Source: CAG-177 sp003514385
GTDB lineage: Bacteria > Bacillota > Clostridia > Oscillospirales > Acutalibacteraceae
Length of the DNA stretch: 64,000 nucleotides
NCBI GenBank assembly: GCA_051920445.1
Contig: JBPPLN010000001.1
Location: forward strand, 1-64,000
Reading direction: 5' to 3'
Positions within the stretch are counted from its first letter, which is position 1; each line of letters begins with the position of its first letter. Positions 24,332 through 32,549 of the stretch are shown here, one piece after another. The notes below the pieces were generated by a model that was given only the letters and a program-made list of their open reading frames with translations, ran no database searches and was not told the origin of the DNA. The position numbers were made by a program, and so were the translations under genes.

Positions 24332-24412
24332 GTTAGCTAATGCTAATCGAGAAAAAGTACTGTGACGCCGAAACGGCGTTTGCTTTTTGTGTTACAGTTA
24401 GCAAAAGCTAAT
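24332..24412. promoter_or_regulatory. Two TTAG-N6-CTAA operators with a hairpin between
   Basis: GTTAGCTAATGCTAAT (24332-24347) and GTTAGCAAAAGCTAAT (24397-24412) have the same TTAG-N6-CTAA pattern as the sites at 7860 and 7895. Between them ACGCCGAAACGGCGT (about 24365-24380) forms a short GC-rich hairpin followed by TTGCTTTTTG, which could act as a terminator or attenuator in the leader. The last palindrome ends 16 bp before the NEAT-protein start. Confidence 0.65.
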
Positions 24413-24428
24413 TGAATGGAGGAGAAAC

Positions 24429-25226
24429 ATGAACAGAAAAATATCGGCTGTTGCCGCAGTTGTTTTGATGCTTGCGGTAATTATATGCGCGGCTCTGCCG
24501 GCTTTTGCGGCTTTGGCTCCGACTCAGGACGGCGTGTATGAAGTCAGCGTTAAGATGTACCACGCTCAGAAGGACAAGACCTCTATGGGCGACAAATACC
24601 TTGTTCATACCGCACTGCTGACCGTGAAAAACGGCAGCAAGACTTTGACTATAGCAACGCCCGAGAGCGTCTCGGGTATGCAGTTCTGGTACTACAAAAA
24701 CGGCGGAGTTGAGGGCGACACGGTCGAAGTCAAGCCCGCAGGGAGCGTTAAGATAGCGGGCACGACATATCAGTCCGCGTTTGAGTTTCCGATAGTCGGA
24801 AACGGCGAGTTCGTCGGCGTGAAGTTCGCCGCACCCGTTATGCCGATGTCGCCCTCCGCGAGAATACATATCGACTATGCAAGCGCTAAAAAAGTTGCGG
24901 ATATCGGCTCCGCCGCTGTTACTGCTCCGAATGCGGTGACTCCCGCGAAGCCGACTGAAAGCGCAAAAGGCGAAGCTTCGGTTGATACAACGGCTTCTGC
25001 ATCTGCCGAAACCGATTCTGCCGGCGAGACGGTAACAGGGGAGAGTATCTCGGAAAATGAGGCTTCAACTGTCTCTGAATCTGTTGCCGAATCCGTTTCC
25101 GAGACGACTTCAAATAACAGCGGAAGCAAAAAGACTGCGGCGATAATCGGATCTGTCTTTGCGGCGGTCGCTATAGTTGTGCTCATAGTTGCAACGGTGA
25201 TAAAGAGAAAAGCAATAAAGGAGTAA
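24429..25226 (+). CDS. NEAT-domain surface protein
   Basis: A 265-residue protein: signal peptide (cleavage after AFA, about residue 27), one NEAT domain (about 33-155: DGVYEVSVKMYHAQ...YLVHTALLTVKNG, GMQFWYY, YQSAFEFPI), a Ser/Thr/Glu-rich stalk (about 160-230) and a C-terminal membrane helix with a KRKAIKE tail. There is no LPXTG motif, so it is membrane-anchored. NEAT domains bind heme or capture it from hemoproteins in Gram-positive bacteria. It heads the ECF/ABC operon, so it is the likely extracellular ligand receptor. The start has GGAGGAGAAAC upstream. Confidence 0.85.
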   Translation: MNRKISAVAAVVLMLAVIICAALPAFAALAPTQDGVYEVSVKMYHAQKDKTSMGDKYLVHTALLTVKNGSKTLTIATPESVSGMQFWYYKNGGVEGDTVEVKPAGSVKIAGTTYQSAFEFPIVGNGEFVGVKFAAPVMPMSPSARIHIDYASAKKVADIGSAAVTAPNAVTPAKPTESAKGEASVDTTASASAETDSAGETVTGESISENEASTVSESVAESVSETTSNNSGSKKTAAIIGSVFAAVAIVVLIVATVIKRKAIKE

Positions 25227-25231
25227 CCGGA

Positions 25232-25807
25232 ATGAACAAATGCTTCAAAAAATTTCAGGTAAAGGATTTCGTTTTCCTTGCAATTCTTTCGGCGGCGATG
25301 ACGCTCTGCGGCGGAATAACCATGCCGCTCGTTATGCACACGACTCTGTTCGGACTCCGCAATATGGCGGCAGCTCCGATATATGCGCTCTTCTGCGCGA
25401 TAGGTCTGATGAAAGTCAGAAAGCCCGGCGCGCTGACCATAATCGGTCTGTTTTCCGGCGCTCCGCTCGTGTTCTTTTCGCCCGTCATGTTCTTCAATAA
25501 TTTTGTGGCGGCTATCATCGCGGAATTGCTGATGCTCCTGTTCTTCAGAGGTTATAATAAGAAAGGCTCCGTGCTTTTCACGGCGGGAATATATATGCCG
25601 CTCTCTCTGCCGATTTCAGTGCTTTTCAGCATCTGGCTCAACGGACAGAGCTATGAGCAGCTGCTCGCGCGCCCGATAGCTTCGATATTTACTTCGCTCG
25701 GCACCGTGGCACTCGGCTTCATAGGTGCGGCAATCGGCATGAAAATAGCCGCCGAACTGCAAAAGGCGGGCAAGCTCAAGCCCAACGGAGAAGACGGAAA
25801 TGCTTGA
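25232..25807 (+). CDS. MptD-family ECF transporter S component
   Basis: A 191-residue membrane protein with about five to six helices, matching the MptD/TIGR02185 family of putative substrate-binding (S) subunits of energy-coupling-factor transporters. AAAGGAGTAACCGG precedes the ATG, 5 bp after the NEAT gene. The T component and ATPase genes follow in overlapping order, forming a dedicated ECF importer. With the NEAT protein upstream, heme, another tetrapyrrole or a metallophore is the probable substrate. Confidence 0.75.
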   Translation: MNKCFKKFQVKDFVFLAILSAAMTLCGGITMPLVMHTTLFGLRNMAAAPIYALFCAIGLMKVRKPGALTIIGLFSGAPLVFFSPVMFFNNFVAAIIAELLMLLFFRGYNKKGSVLFTAGIYMPLSLPISVLFSIWLNGQSYEQLLARPIASIFTSLGTVALGFIGAAIGMKIAAELQKAGKLKPNGEDGNA

Positions 25808-26492
25808 TGCGTTCAGTGTAAGAAAACCGCTCTATCCGCTCATAGCTTTCGTCTCGTCGCTGTGCATGCTCGTGTGCGGAATGTTGTTTTCAAAGAGCCT
25901 TTGGGCGTTTGCTTTTGCCGACGTGTTGTTCGTGCTCTATTGCTGCTTCGGACTGTTTCGCGGCGCATGGAAAATGAGCGCCGCAATGCTCGCATTCGGG
26001 CTCGTGATAGGTGGATTGGCTTTTATAACTAATCGCAATTTCGACGCCTTTTGGCAGACCGTCGTGCGTGCACTCATGCTCGGGATATGCGCCGTGCCGA
26101 TGATAACAATACCGCCCGCGGATCTCACGCGCTGCATGAATCAGCTGCATTGTCCGCGGATAATAACGCTCGGAATGCTGGTCACCCTCCGCTTCATCCC
26201 GATACTTGTCACCGAGATAAGGCGCATATGGGAGGCGATGAGGGTGCGCGGCGCGAATGTCAAATGGTATCGCCCTGACTGCCTCTACAGAGCTTTTTTC
26301 ATTCCGCTTGTCATGCGCATTATCGGCATTTCCGATACGCTTTCTCTTTCGCTTGAGACAAGGGCGTTCGCGCTCGATAATTCTCCCGCAACCGTCTACG
26401 GTAAGGTCGAGCTTCGTGCGCGCGACATAATATTTCTCGTCGCAGTGATTATTTCCTGCGCGGGTCTGGGGGTGGCGGCGTGGATGCGTTGA
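25800..26492 (+). CDS. ECF transporter T component (CbiQ-like)
   Basis: A 230-residue membrane protein with about five to six helices. The region LVTLRFIPILVTEIRRIWEAMRVRGA is the coupling-helix segment with the conserved Ala-Arg-Gly type motif that contacts the ATPase; a second such element is LSLSLETRAFAL. It overlaps the S-component gene by 8 bp and the ATPase gene by 13 bp, so translation is coupled. It links the S subunit to ATP hydrolysis. Confidence 0.85.
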   Translation: MLDAFSVRKPLYPLIAFVSSLCMLVCGMLFSKSLWAFAFADVLFVLYCCFGLFRGAWKMSAAMLAFGLVIGGLAFITNRNFDAFWQTVVRALMLGICAVPMITIPPADLTRCMNQLHCPRIITLGMLVTLRFIPILVTEIRRIWEAMRVRGANVKWYRPDCLYRAFFIPLVMRIIGISDTLSLSLETRAFALDNSPATVYGKVELRARDIIFLVAVIISCAGLGVAAWMR

Positions 26493-27907
26493 GGCTTGAA
26501 AATATCAGCTTTTCATATAACGGCTCAGAGAAAATATTTGACAATGTCAATTTTACTCTCGAATACGGGGACTTTGTGCTTCTCTCCGGCGTATCAGGCG
26601 AGGGCAAGAGCACTCTGCTCTCAATAATCAACGGCATGATTCCGTTTATAACGCCGGGAAAGCTTGAGGGAAAAATTTATGTAAATTCCGAGGATGTTAC
26701 TGCCGTCAGAGTCAGCGAGCGCGCGAAGCTCATAGGCACGGTGCTCCAGAATGCCGATGAGCAGATAGTCTATGATATCGTCCGCGACGAAATAGCTTTC
26801 GGGTGCGAAAACCTCGATATCCCGGTCGAGACAATAGATCGGCGTATAGAGGCGAGCACAAATATGATGAAAATATCGCCCGACGCAAAGACGCGGACTA
26901 TGTCCGGCGGGCAGAAGCAGAGACTGATTACCGCTTCGACGCTCGCGATGAAGCAGAAAATCATAATTCTTGATGAGCCGCTGGCAAACCTTGACGTTGA
27001 GGGCACGCATGTCCTGCTCGGCGCGCTTCGCTCACTTGCCAAAAGCGGATATGCCGTGCTGCTCGTTGAACACAGGCTCGATGTTGTCAGACCGTATGTC
27101 AACAAGGTCATGTGGATAAAAGATAAAAATGTCATAGTGAGCACCGATAAAGATGCCGTTACCCGTTCCGAACGGGTCATAGAGCCGGAGAACAATGCAC
27201 ACACTGCTGGCTCACCGGTTATAAGCGGGCGTGGTTTGGTGTTTAGCGCAGGCGGCAGAAATATCCTTGATTCGCTCGATATCGATGTGTATAAAGGTGA
27301 ACGCCTTGTTCTGCTCGGTGCGAATGGCTGCGGCAAGACTACGCTCATGCGGACTCTCGCAAGGCTCAACAAGCTCACATCAGGCACGCTCGAACAAAAT
27401 ATAGTTCAAAAGCCGGGGCGAAGAAAGCCCAACGCCGCGTGGTTCAAAAGGGTCGGCTTTGTCTATCAGAATCCAACATATCAGCTCTTCATGCCGACGC
27501 TGCTCGCCGAGGTCTCTTTCAGAGCGTCATCGGAGCAGAAGGCGCGGGAGATGATAGAAGCGTTCGGTCTCTCGGGACTTGAAAACAGGCATCCGCAGTC
27601 CCTTTCGGAGGGACAGAAACGTCGCGCGGGTCTCGCTGCGATATGCGCGGGCGAGCCGGAAGTGCTGTTCCTCGACGAGCCTACTGTTGGACAGGATTAT
27701 AATAATCTTGAGCGAATAGTCTCGGCTGTCAATAAGTTGAACCGCGAAAACGGCTGTACAGTCGTCACCGTTACTCACGACCGCAGGTGCGCCGCCGCTA
27801 TGGCAGACAGGGCGCTCATAATGGGCAACGGAAAAATAGCCGAACACGGGGACAGAAATCTCGCCGACAGCTATCTCAATAAACAGTTCAAAATCATTGG
27901 GGAGTGA
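26480..27907 (+). CDS. ECF transporter double ATPase (CbiO-like, two NBDs)
   Basis: A 475-residue protein with two tandem ABC ATPase domains. The first has GVSGEGKST, MSGGQKQR and IILDEPLA. The second (from about residue 245) has GANGCGKTT, LSEGQKRR and LFLDEPTV. Fused ATPase pairs power ECF importers. The start is GTG 26480, within the end of the T-component gene. It is followed by the ABC half-transporter pair after 4 bp. Confidence 0.85.
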   Translation: MDALRLENISFSYNGSEKIFDNVNFTLEYGDFVLLSGVSGEGKSTLLSIINGMIPFITPGKLEGKIYVNSEDVTAVRVSERAKLIGTVLQNADEQIVYDIVRDEIAFGCENLDIPVETIDRRIEASTNMMKISPDAKTRTMSGGQKQRLITASTLAMKQKIIILDEPLANLDVEGTHVLLGALRSLAKSGYAVLLVEHRLDVVRPYVNKVMWIKDKNVIVSTDKDAVTRSERVIEPENNAHTAGSPVISGRGLVFSAGGRNILDSLDIDVYKGERLVLLGANGCGKTTLMRTLARLNKLTSGTLEQNIVQKPGRRKPNAAWFKRVGFVYQNPTYQLFMPTLLAEVSFRASSEQKAREMIEAFGLSGLENRHPQSLSEGQKRRAGLAAICAGEPEVLFLDEPTVGQDYNNLERIVSAVNKLNRENGCTVVTVTHDRRCAAAMADRALIMGNGKIAEHGDRNLADSYLNKQFKIIGE

Positions 27908-27911
27908 TTAG

Positions 27912-29654
27912 ATGATAAAAACAAGACTCATAGGGCAGGTGCCTTCCTCCAAGAAGTACATTGCCCTTACGGTGCTCGCGCAGTGGATAAGGCTTTGCGC
28001 GAATATCGTGATGATGTTTATTTTCTCACATATTCTTGAGCTTATTTTGGGTGGCGCGACCATGACGGTTAGCGTGCTTCTGCCTTATATTATAGGCATC
28101 TCCGCAGTTATGACAGTGCGCTATGTCTGCGGAGTGTGCAGCTCAAAGACATCTTTTTTGGCGTCGGCTCAGGTGAAAAAAGTCCTGCGCGGGAAGATGT
28201 ACAAAAAGCTTACCCGCATGGGTGCGTCGTATCATGAGAAGGTTTCAACCTCCGAGGTGCTCCAGGTTTTTGTCGAGGGTGTCGATCAGCTTGAGCTTTA
28301 TTTCGGAAAATATTTGCCGCAGTTCTTCTTTGCCATGCTTGCGCCGATAACGCTTTTTGCGGTGCTCTCTTTTGTCAGCTGGAAAGCCTCGCTCGTGCTT
28401 CTCGTCTGCGTGCCGTTGATTCCGCTTTCGATAGTCGCGGTGCAGAAGATAGCAAAACGGCTGCTGAGCAAATACTGGGGAGTATATGTCAATCTCGGCG
28501 ACACGTTCCTTGAGAATATTCAGGGACTCACGACCCTCAAGGTATATCAGGCCGATGAGAGAAAGAACGTTGAGATGAACGAAAAGGCGGAGGAGTTCAG
28601 GCGTATCACCATGAAGGTGCTCACCATGCAATTGAACTCCGTCAGCGTCATGGATATCGTCGCATATGCGGGCAGCGCCGTCGGCGTTGTTATCGCGGTA
28701 TTTCAGGCGGCAAACGGAACGATAACACTGCCGCAGGCGTTTCTTATCATTATGCTTGCCGCGGATTTCTTCCTGCCCCTGCGCCTGCTCGGCTCTTTCT
28801 TCCATGTTGCGATGAACGGTATGGCGGCGAGCGACAAGCTTTTCAAGATTCTCGATACTCCCGAGGACGAGCGCGGAACGCAGATTCCCGCATGCTTTGA
28901 CAGCGATATAAGGCTCGAAAACGTGACCTTCTCCTATGACGGGGAAAAGTCGGTGCTCAACGGCATCTCGGCGGACATTCCGAAGAACAGCCTGGTGTCC
29001 GTCGTCGGCGAGTCCGGCTGCGGAAAGAGCACAATAGCTTCTCTTATCTGCGGCACAACAAAAGGCTACAAAGGGAGCATAAAGATAGACGGCGTTGAGA
29101 TAAGAGACATCGACGAAAAAGCGCTCATGGATAACATAACCGCCGTCAATTTCAACAGCTATATCTTCGCCGGGACGGTTAGGGACAACCTGCTCATGGC
29201 TTGCCCGAATGCTTCCGACGACGAACTCATAGACGCGCTCGAAAAAGTGAATCTCTGGGAGTTCCTCTCCTCGCAGGATGGGCTTGATACGGCTCTCTCT
29301 CAGCAGGGAAGCAACTTCTCCGGCGGTCAGCGTCAGCGCCTCGCGATAGCCCGCGCGCTTTTGCATGACACACCTGTGTATATCTTCGATGAGGTCACTT
29401 CGAACATCGATGTCGAGAGCGAAAATGACATCATGGAAGTTATCCGCGAAATGGCAAAGACAAAGACGGTTTTACTCATTTCACACAGGCTCGAAAATGT
29501 TGTCACCTCCGATATGATCCTTCTGCTCGACGGCGGATGCCTCGCGGAGAGCGGTACACATTCGCGCCTCATGGAAGAAAAGGGCAAGTATTATACAATG
29601 TATTCGACTCAGGCTCAGCTTGAAAAATATTCAAAGGAGGCGGCAGCGGTATGA
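27912..29654 (+). CDS. ABC half-transporter (IrtAB/YbtPQ-like), subunit 1
   Basis: 580 residues: six-helix membrane domain (to about 320), then an ATPase with GESGCGKST, FSGGQRQR, VYIFDEVTS and LISHRLE. Its fold class is usually export, but in the IrtAB/YbtPQ group such pairs import iron-loaded siderophores and often reduce or release the metal. The arrangement S-T-double ATPase plus two half-transporters resembles the equibactin uptake genes of Streptococcus equi as I recall them. It overlaps its partner gene by 4 bp. Confidence 0.75.
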   Translation: MIKTRLIGQVPSSKKYIALTVLAQWIRLCANIVMMFIFSHILELILGGATMTVSVLLPYIIGISAVMTVRYVCGVCSSKTSFLASAQVKKVLRGKMYKKLTRMGASYHEKVSTSEVLQVFVEGVDQLELYFGKYLPQFFFAMLAPITLFAVLSFVSWKASLVLLVCVPLIPLSIVAVQKIAKRLLSKYWGVYVNLGDTFLENIQGLTTLKVYQADERKNVEMNEKAEEFRRITMKVLTMQLNSVSVMDIVAYAGSAVGVVIAVFQAANGTITLPQAFLIIMLAADFFLPLRLLGSFFHVAMNGMAASDKLFKILDTPEDERGTQIPACFDSDIRLENVTFSYDGEKSVLNGISADIPKNSLVSVVGESGCGKSTIASLICGTTKGYKGSIKIDGVEIRDIDEKALMDNITAVNFNSYIFAGTVRDNLLMACPNASDDELIDALEKVNLWEFLSSQDGLDTALSQQGSNFSGGQRQRLAIARALLHDTPVYIFDEVTSNIDVESENDIMEVIREMAKTKTVLLISHRLENVVTSDMILLLDGGCLAESGTHSRLMEEKGKYYTMYSTQAQLEKYSKEAAAV

Positions 29655-31312
29655 AAAGAAAACAGAGCGGTCTGCGTATAATGAGCAGACTCATAGTCCT
29701 CGTCAAGCCGCTTTCCGGTTTTATGTGTCTTGCGGTTTTGCTCGGCGTGCTCGGATTCCTTTGCGCCATTCAGATAACCGTCGCGGGTTCGCTGACCCTG
29801 CTCACCGCCGCAAAAATAAGCGGCGGAATCGCAATAAAGACCGGCTGTATCTGCATCATAATTTTTGCCGTTCTCAGGGGATTTCTGCATTACGGCGAGC
29901 AGGCGTGCAACCATTATATAGCATTCAAGCTTTTGGCTCTTATCCGCGACAAGGTGTTCAAAGCCATGCGCCGGCTTTCTCCCGCGAAGCTCGAGGGTAA
30001 AGACAAAGGCAACCTTGTCTCGGTCATAACGAGCGACATCGAACTGCTTGAAGTGTTCTATGCGCACACGATATCGCCGACCTGCATTGCGATACTGACC
30101 TGCCTTATTATGCTTATTTTTATCGGGCGCTACAGCATTTGGCTCTCGCTCGTTGCGCTCGCCGCCTATATAACGGTCGGCGCGGTGATTCCGTTGGTGT
30201 CCTCGAGGCTTAACAAGAATGCAGGCATGACCTACAGAGACGGCTCCGGCGCGCTCTCGGGCTTCGTGCTCGACAGTATGCGCGGACTGCTTGAGTCGAT
30301 AAGATATAACAGCACCGACAAGCGTCTCGAAGAGATGGATAAAAAGACCGACGAGTTGAACTCGCTTCAGGACAGACTCAAGAAGATAGAGGGACACACG
30401 GGCGCCGTTACGGATATCGCAATAATCTTCTTCTCCGTTGCAATGCTGCTCACGGGTATCGCCCTCTATCAAAAAGGCGTTATCGGTTTCGACGGAATGA
30501 TAGTTTCTACCGTTTCGATGATGAGCTCGTTCGGCCCCGTCGCCGCGCTCTCGGGACTTGCTGGCAATCTTACCCACACTCTCGCGGCGGGCGAAAGAGT
30601 TCTCGGCATACTCGATGAGACCCCGGTGGTTGAAGAAAACACAGACGGAAAAACAGTTGCTTTCGACGGCATGGAAAACGAAAATGTCGGATTTGCTTAC
30701 GGCGATGAAAAAATTCTTGACGGCTTTAATATGACTGTCGAGCCGGACAAGATAATCAGTATCACGGGCCCGAGCGGTTCGGGCAAGTCCACCGCGCTCA
30801 AGCTCATGATGCGCTTCTGGGATGTTCAGCAGGGCAGCATAAAGATGAGCGGCGAGGATATCAGAGATATAAAGACCTCGTGCCTCAGAAGCAACCAGAG
30901 CCTTGTCAGTCAGGAGACGCAGCTTTTCAACGATTCGATAGAGTCCAATATAAAAATAGCCGATTGCAACGCCACGCATGAGCAGGTCGTTGAAGCGGCG
31001 AAGAAAGCTTCTATCCATGATTTCATCATGACTCTGCCCAAGGGCTATGACACAAATGTCGGCGAGCTCGGAGATCTGCTCTCCGACGGCGAGAAGCAGA
31101 GAATAGGTCTCGCCAGGGCGTTCCTCAGCGACGCGCCGATGATTATGCTTGACGAGCCTACGAGTAACCTTGACAGCCTCAACGAGGGTCATATCCTGCG
31201 CTCGATAAACGAGGCAAAGAAGGGCAAGAGCATAGTGCTCGTCTCCCACAGAAAATCAACTTCGAGAATAGCCGACAAGGCTTATACGGTTTACAGAGGC
31301 AGATTATCATGA
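29651..31312 (+). CDS. ABC half-transporter (IrtAB/YbtPQ-like), subunit 2
   Basis: 553 residues, partner of the preceding gene. The ATPase domain has GPSGSGKST, a variant signature LSDGEKQR (Asp for the second signature Gly), IMLDEPTS and VSHRKST. Sequence variation in one partner's signature is common in heterodimeric ABC proteins. The start overlaps the previous stop (ATGA). A broken relative lies at 19.0-20.1 kb in the accessory island. Confidence 0.75.
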   Translation: MKRKQSGLRIMSRLIVLVKPLSGFMCLAVLLGVLGFLCAIQITVAGSLTLLTAAKISGGIAIKTGCICIIIFAVLRGFLHYGEQACNHYIAFKLLALIRDKVFKAMRRLSPAKLEGKDKGNLVSVITSDIELLEVFYAHTISPTCIAILTCLIMLIFIGRYSIWLSLVALAAYITVGAVIPLVSSRLNKNAGMTYRDGSGALSGFVLDSMRGLLESIRYNSTDKRLEEMDKKTDELNSLQDRLKKIEGHTGAVTDIAIIFFSVAMLLTGIALYQKGVIGFDGMIVSTVSMMSSFGPVAALSGLAGNLTHTLAAGERVLGILDETPVVEENTDGKTVAFDGMENENVGFAYGDEKILDGFNMTVEPDKIISITGPSGSGKSTALKLMMRFWDVQQGSIKMSGEDIRDIKTSCLRSNQSLVSQETQLFNDSIESNIKIADCNATHEQVVEAAKKASIHDFIMTLPKGYDTNVGELGDLLSDGEKQRIGLARAFLSDAPMIMLDEPTSNLDSLNEGHILRSINEAKKGKSIVLVSHRKSTSRIADKAYTVYRGRLS

Positions 31313-31659
31313 GCAAGAAAGAGACAAAAGACAGAATAACCCGCGAAAAAGAGATGCTGCCGGAGATGGTGAAAATCTACTGTCACGGCGTGCACAAGAC
31401 AAAAAGGGGAGAACTTTGCCCCGAGTGCCGGGAGCTGTGCGACTATGCGCTTTACAGGCTCGACCACTGCCGTTGGGGGAATGAAAAGAATTTCTGCTCC
31501 CAGTGCCCGTGCCATTGCTATAAGCCCGCCATGCGCGAAAAGATAAGAGCCGTCATGCGCTACTCCGGTCCGCGTATCATGCTCTACCATCCGCTTGTCG
31601 GCTCGCTCCACGCATTCGAGACCGTCAAAGGCGTGATAAAAGCGAAGAAAAGTCATTGA
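31309..31659 (+). CDS. YgbA-type (nitrous oxide-stimulated promoter) protein
   Basis: A 116-residue Cys-rich protein. Residues 27-80 contain the family pattern: YCHGVHK, LCPECRELCDYALYRLDHC, FCSQCPCHCYKPAMRE, followed by VMRYSGPRIMLYHP. At least nine Cys make it a metal or Fe-S binding candidate. In enterobacteria ygbA is linked to nitrosative stress and, I recall, growth under iron limitation. Here it ends the NEAT/ECF operon, overlapping the last transporter gene by 4 bp, which ties it to heme or iron handling. Confidence 0.8.
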   Translation: MSKKETKDRITREKEMLPEMVKIYCHGVHKTKRGELCPECRELCDYALYRLDHCRWGNEKNFCSQCPCHCYKPAMREKIRAVMRYSGPRIMLYHPLVGSLHAFETVKGVIKAKKSH

Positions 31660-31693
31660 TAAACTCTCTGACCAGACATTTCAGCAATTAATA

Positions 31694-31737
31694 AACCGAG
31701 CAGTAAGACTTAAATCTTACTGCTCGGTTGCCTTTAT
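31694..31737. terminator. Strong bidirectional terminator
   Basis: A perfect 15-bp stem (AACCGAGCAGTAAGA and its complement) with loop CTTAAA separates the convergent YgbA and hypB-like genes. The core GAGCAGTAAGA is the same as in the hairpins closing repeats A and B. Confidence 0.85.
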
Positions 31738-31744
31738 TTTTCTT

Positions 31745-32419
31745 TTACTTCTCGTCTCTCCAGCTCTTGACTTCGCCGAGAAGCCAGTTCGCCCATTCGT
31801 CAACACCTTCGCCGGTCTTGGCGCAGATCATGAATACTTTTGCGTTCGGGTTGCGGCGCTTTATATATTCCTTGCACTTTTCAACATCAAAGTCGAAATA
31901 GGGGAGAACATCAATCTTGTTGATGATAACAACATCGCAGATAGAGAACATCAAAGGATACTTGAGCGGCTTGTCGTCGCCCTCGGGCACGGAGAGAATC
32001 ATCGCATTTTTAACGGCTCCCGTGTCGAACTCTGCGGGGCAGACAAGATTGCCGACATTCTCGAGTATTGCGAGTTCAACATCGCCGGTCTCAAGTCCGT
32101 CAAGACCCTGTCTTGTCATATCCGCGTCGAGGTGGCACATTCCGCCGGTGTGCAGCTGAATTGCCTTGACTCCCGTCTCGGCAATTTTCTTCGCGTCAAC
32201 ATCACTGTCGATATCCGCCTCCATAACGCCTATCTTGACCTTGTCTTTCAGCGCGGCGATAGTCGCCTTGAGGGTAGTCGTTTTGCCTGCTCCGGGCGAG
32301 GACATGAGGTTGAGCAGGAATACGCCCTTCTCTTTGAGCTCGCGGCGCAGCTTGTCCGCCTGCTCGTCGTTATTTTTAAACACGCTCTGCTTGATTTCAA
32401 GAATTCTTACTTCGTCCAT
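31745..32419 (-). CDS. hypB: HypB-type nickel-insertion GTPase
   Basis: 224 residues: P-loop SSPGAGKTTT near residue 40, MEADIDSDVDAKK, the metal-site Cys-His in GGMCHLDADM, ENVGNLVCPAEFD and the guanine-specificity NKID. HypB delivers Ni to [NiFe] hydrogenase together with HypA, but no hypA or [NiFe] subunit gene is in view; the adjacent enzymes are [FeFe]-type. It may serve a Ni enzyme elsewhere or have been recruited to this cluster. AGGTGAAAAAAC is the ribosome site. Confidence 0.85.
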   Translation of the reverse strand: MDEVRILEIKQSVFKNNDEQADKLRRELKEKGVFLLNLMSSPGAGKTTTLKATIAALKDKVKIGVMEADIDSDVDAKKIAETGVKAIQLHTGGMCHLDADMTRQGLDGLETGDVELAILENVGNLVCPAEFDTGAVKNAMILSVPEGDDKPLKYPLMFSICDVVIINKIDVLPYFDFDVEKCKEYIKRRNPNAKVFMICAKTGEGVDEWANWLLGEVKSWRDEK

Positions 32420-32549
32420 GTTTTTTCACCTGTTTTCAGATTGTTTTATTATATTTTATCCCGTTACGGCGGCGGTGTCAACAAATCTGCGCCGTATTTT
32501 ACATATCATTCATATAAGACGCCCCGCTCTGACGAACGGGGCGGTGTGG

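Noticed and set aside
29615..31249. A 544-codon open frame on the minus strand
   Set aside because: Antisense to the second IrtAB-like ABC gene; no domain, composition typical of a shadow frame.
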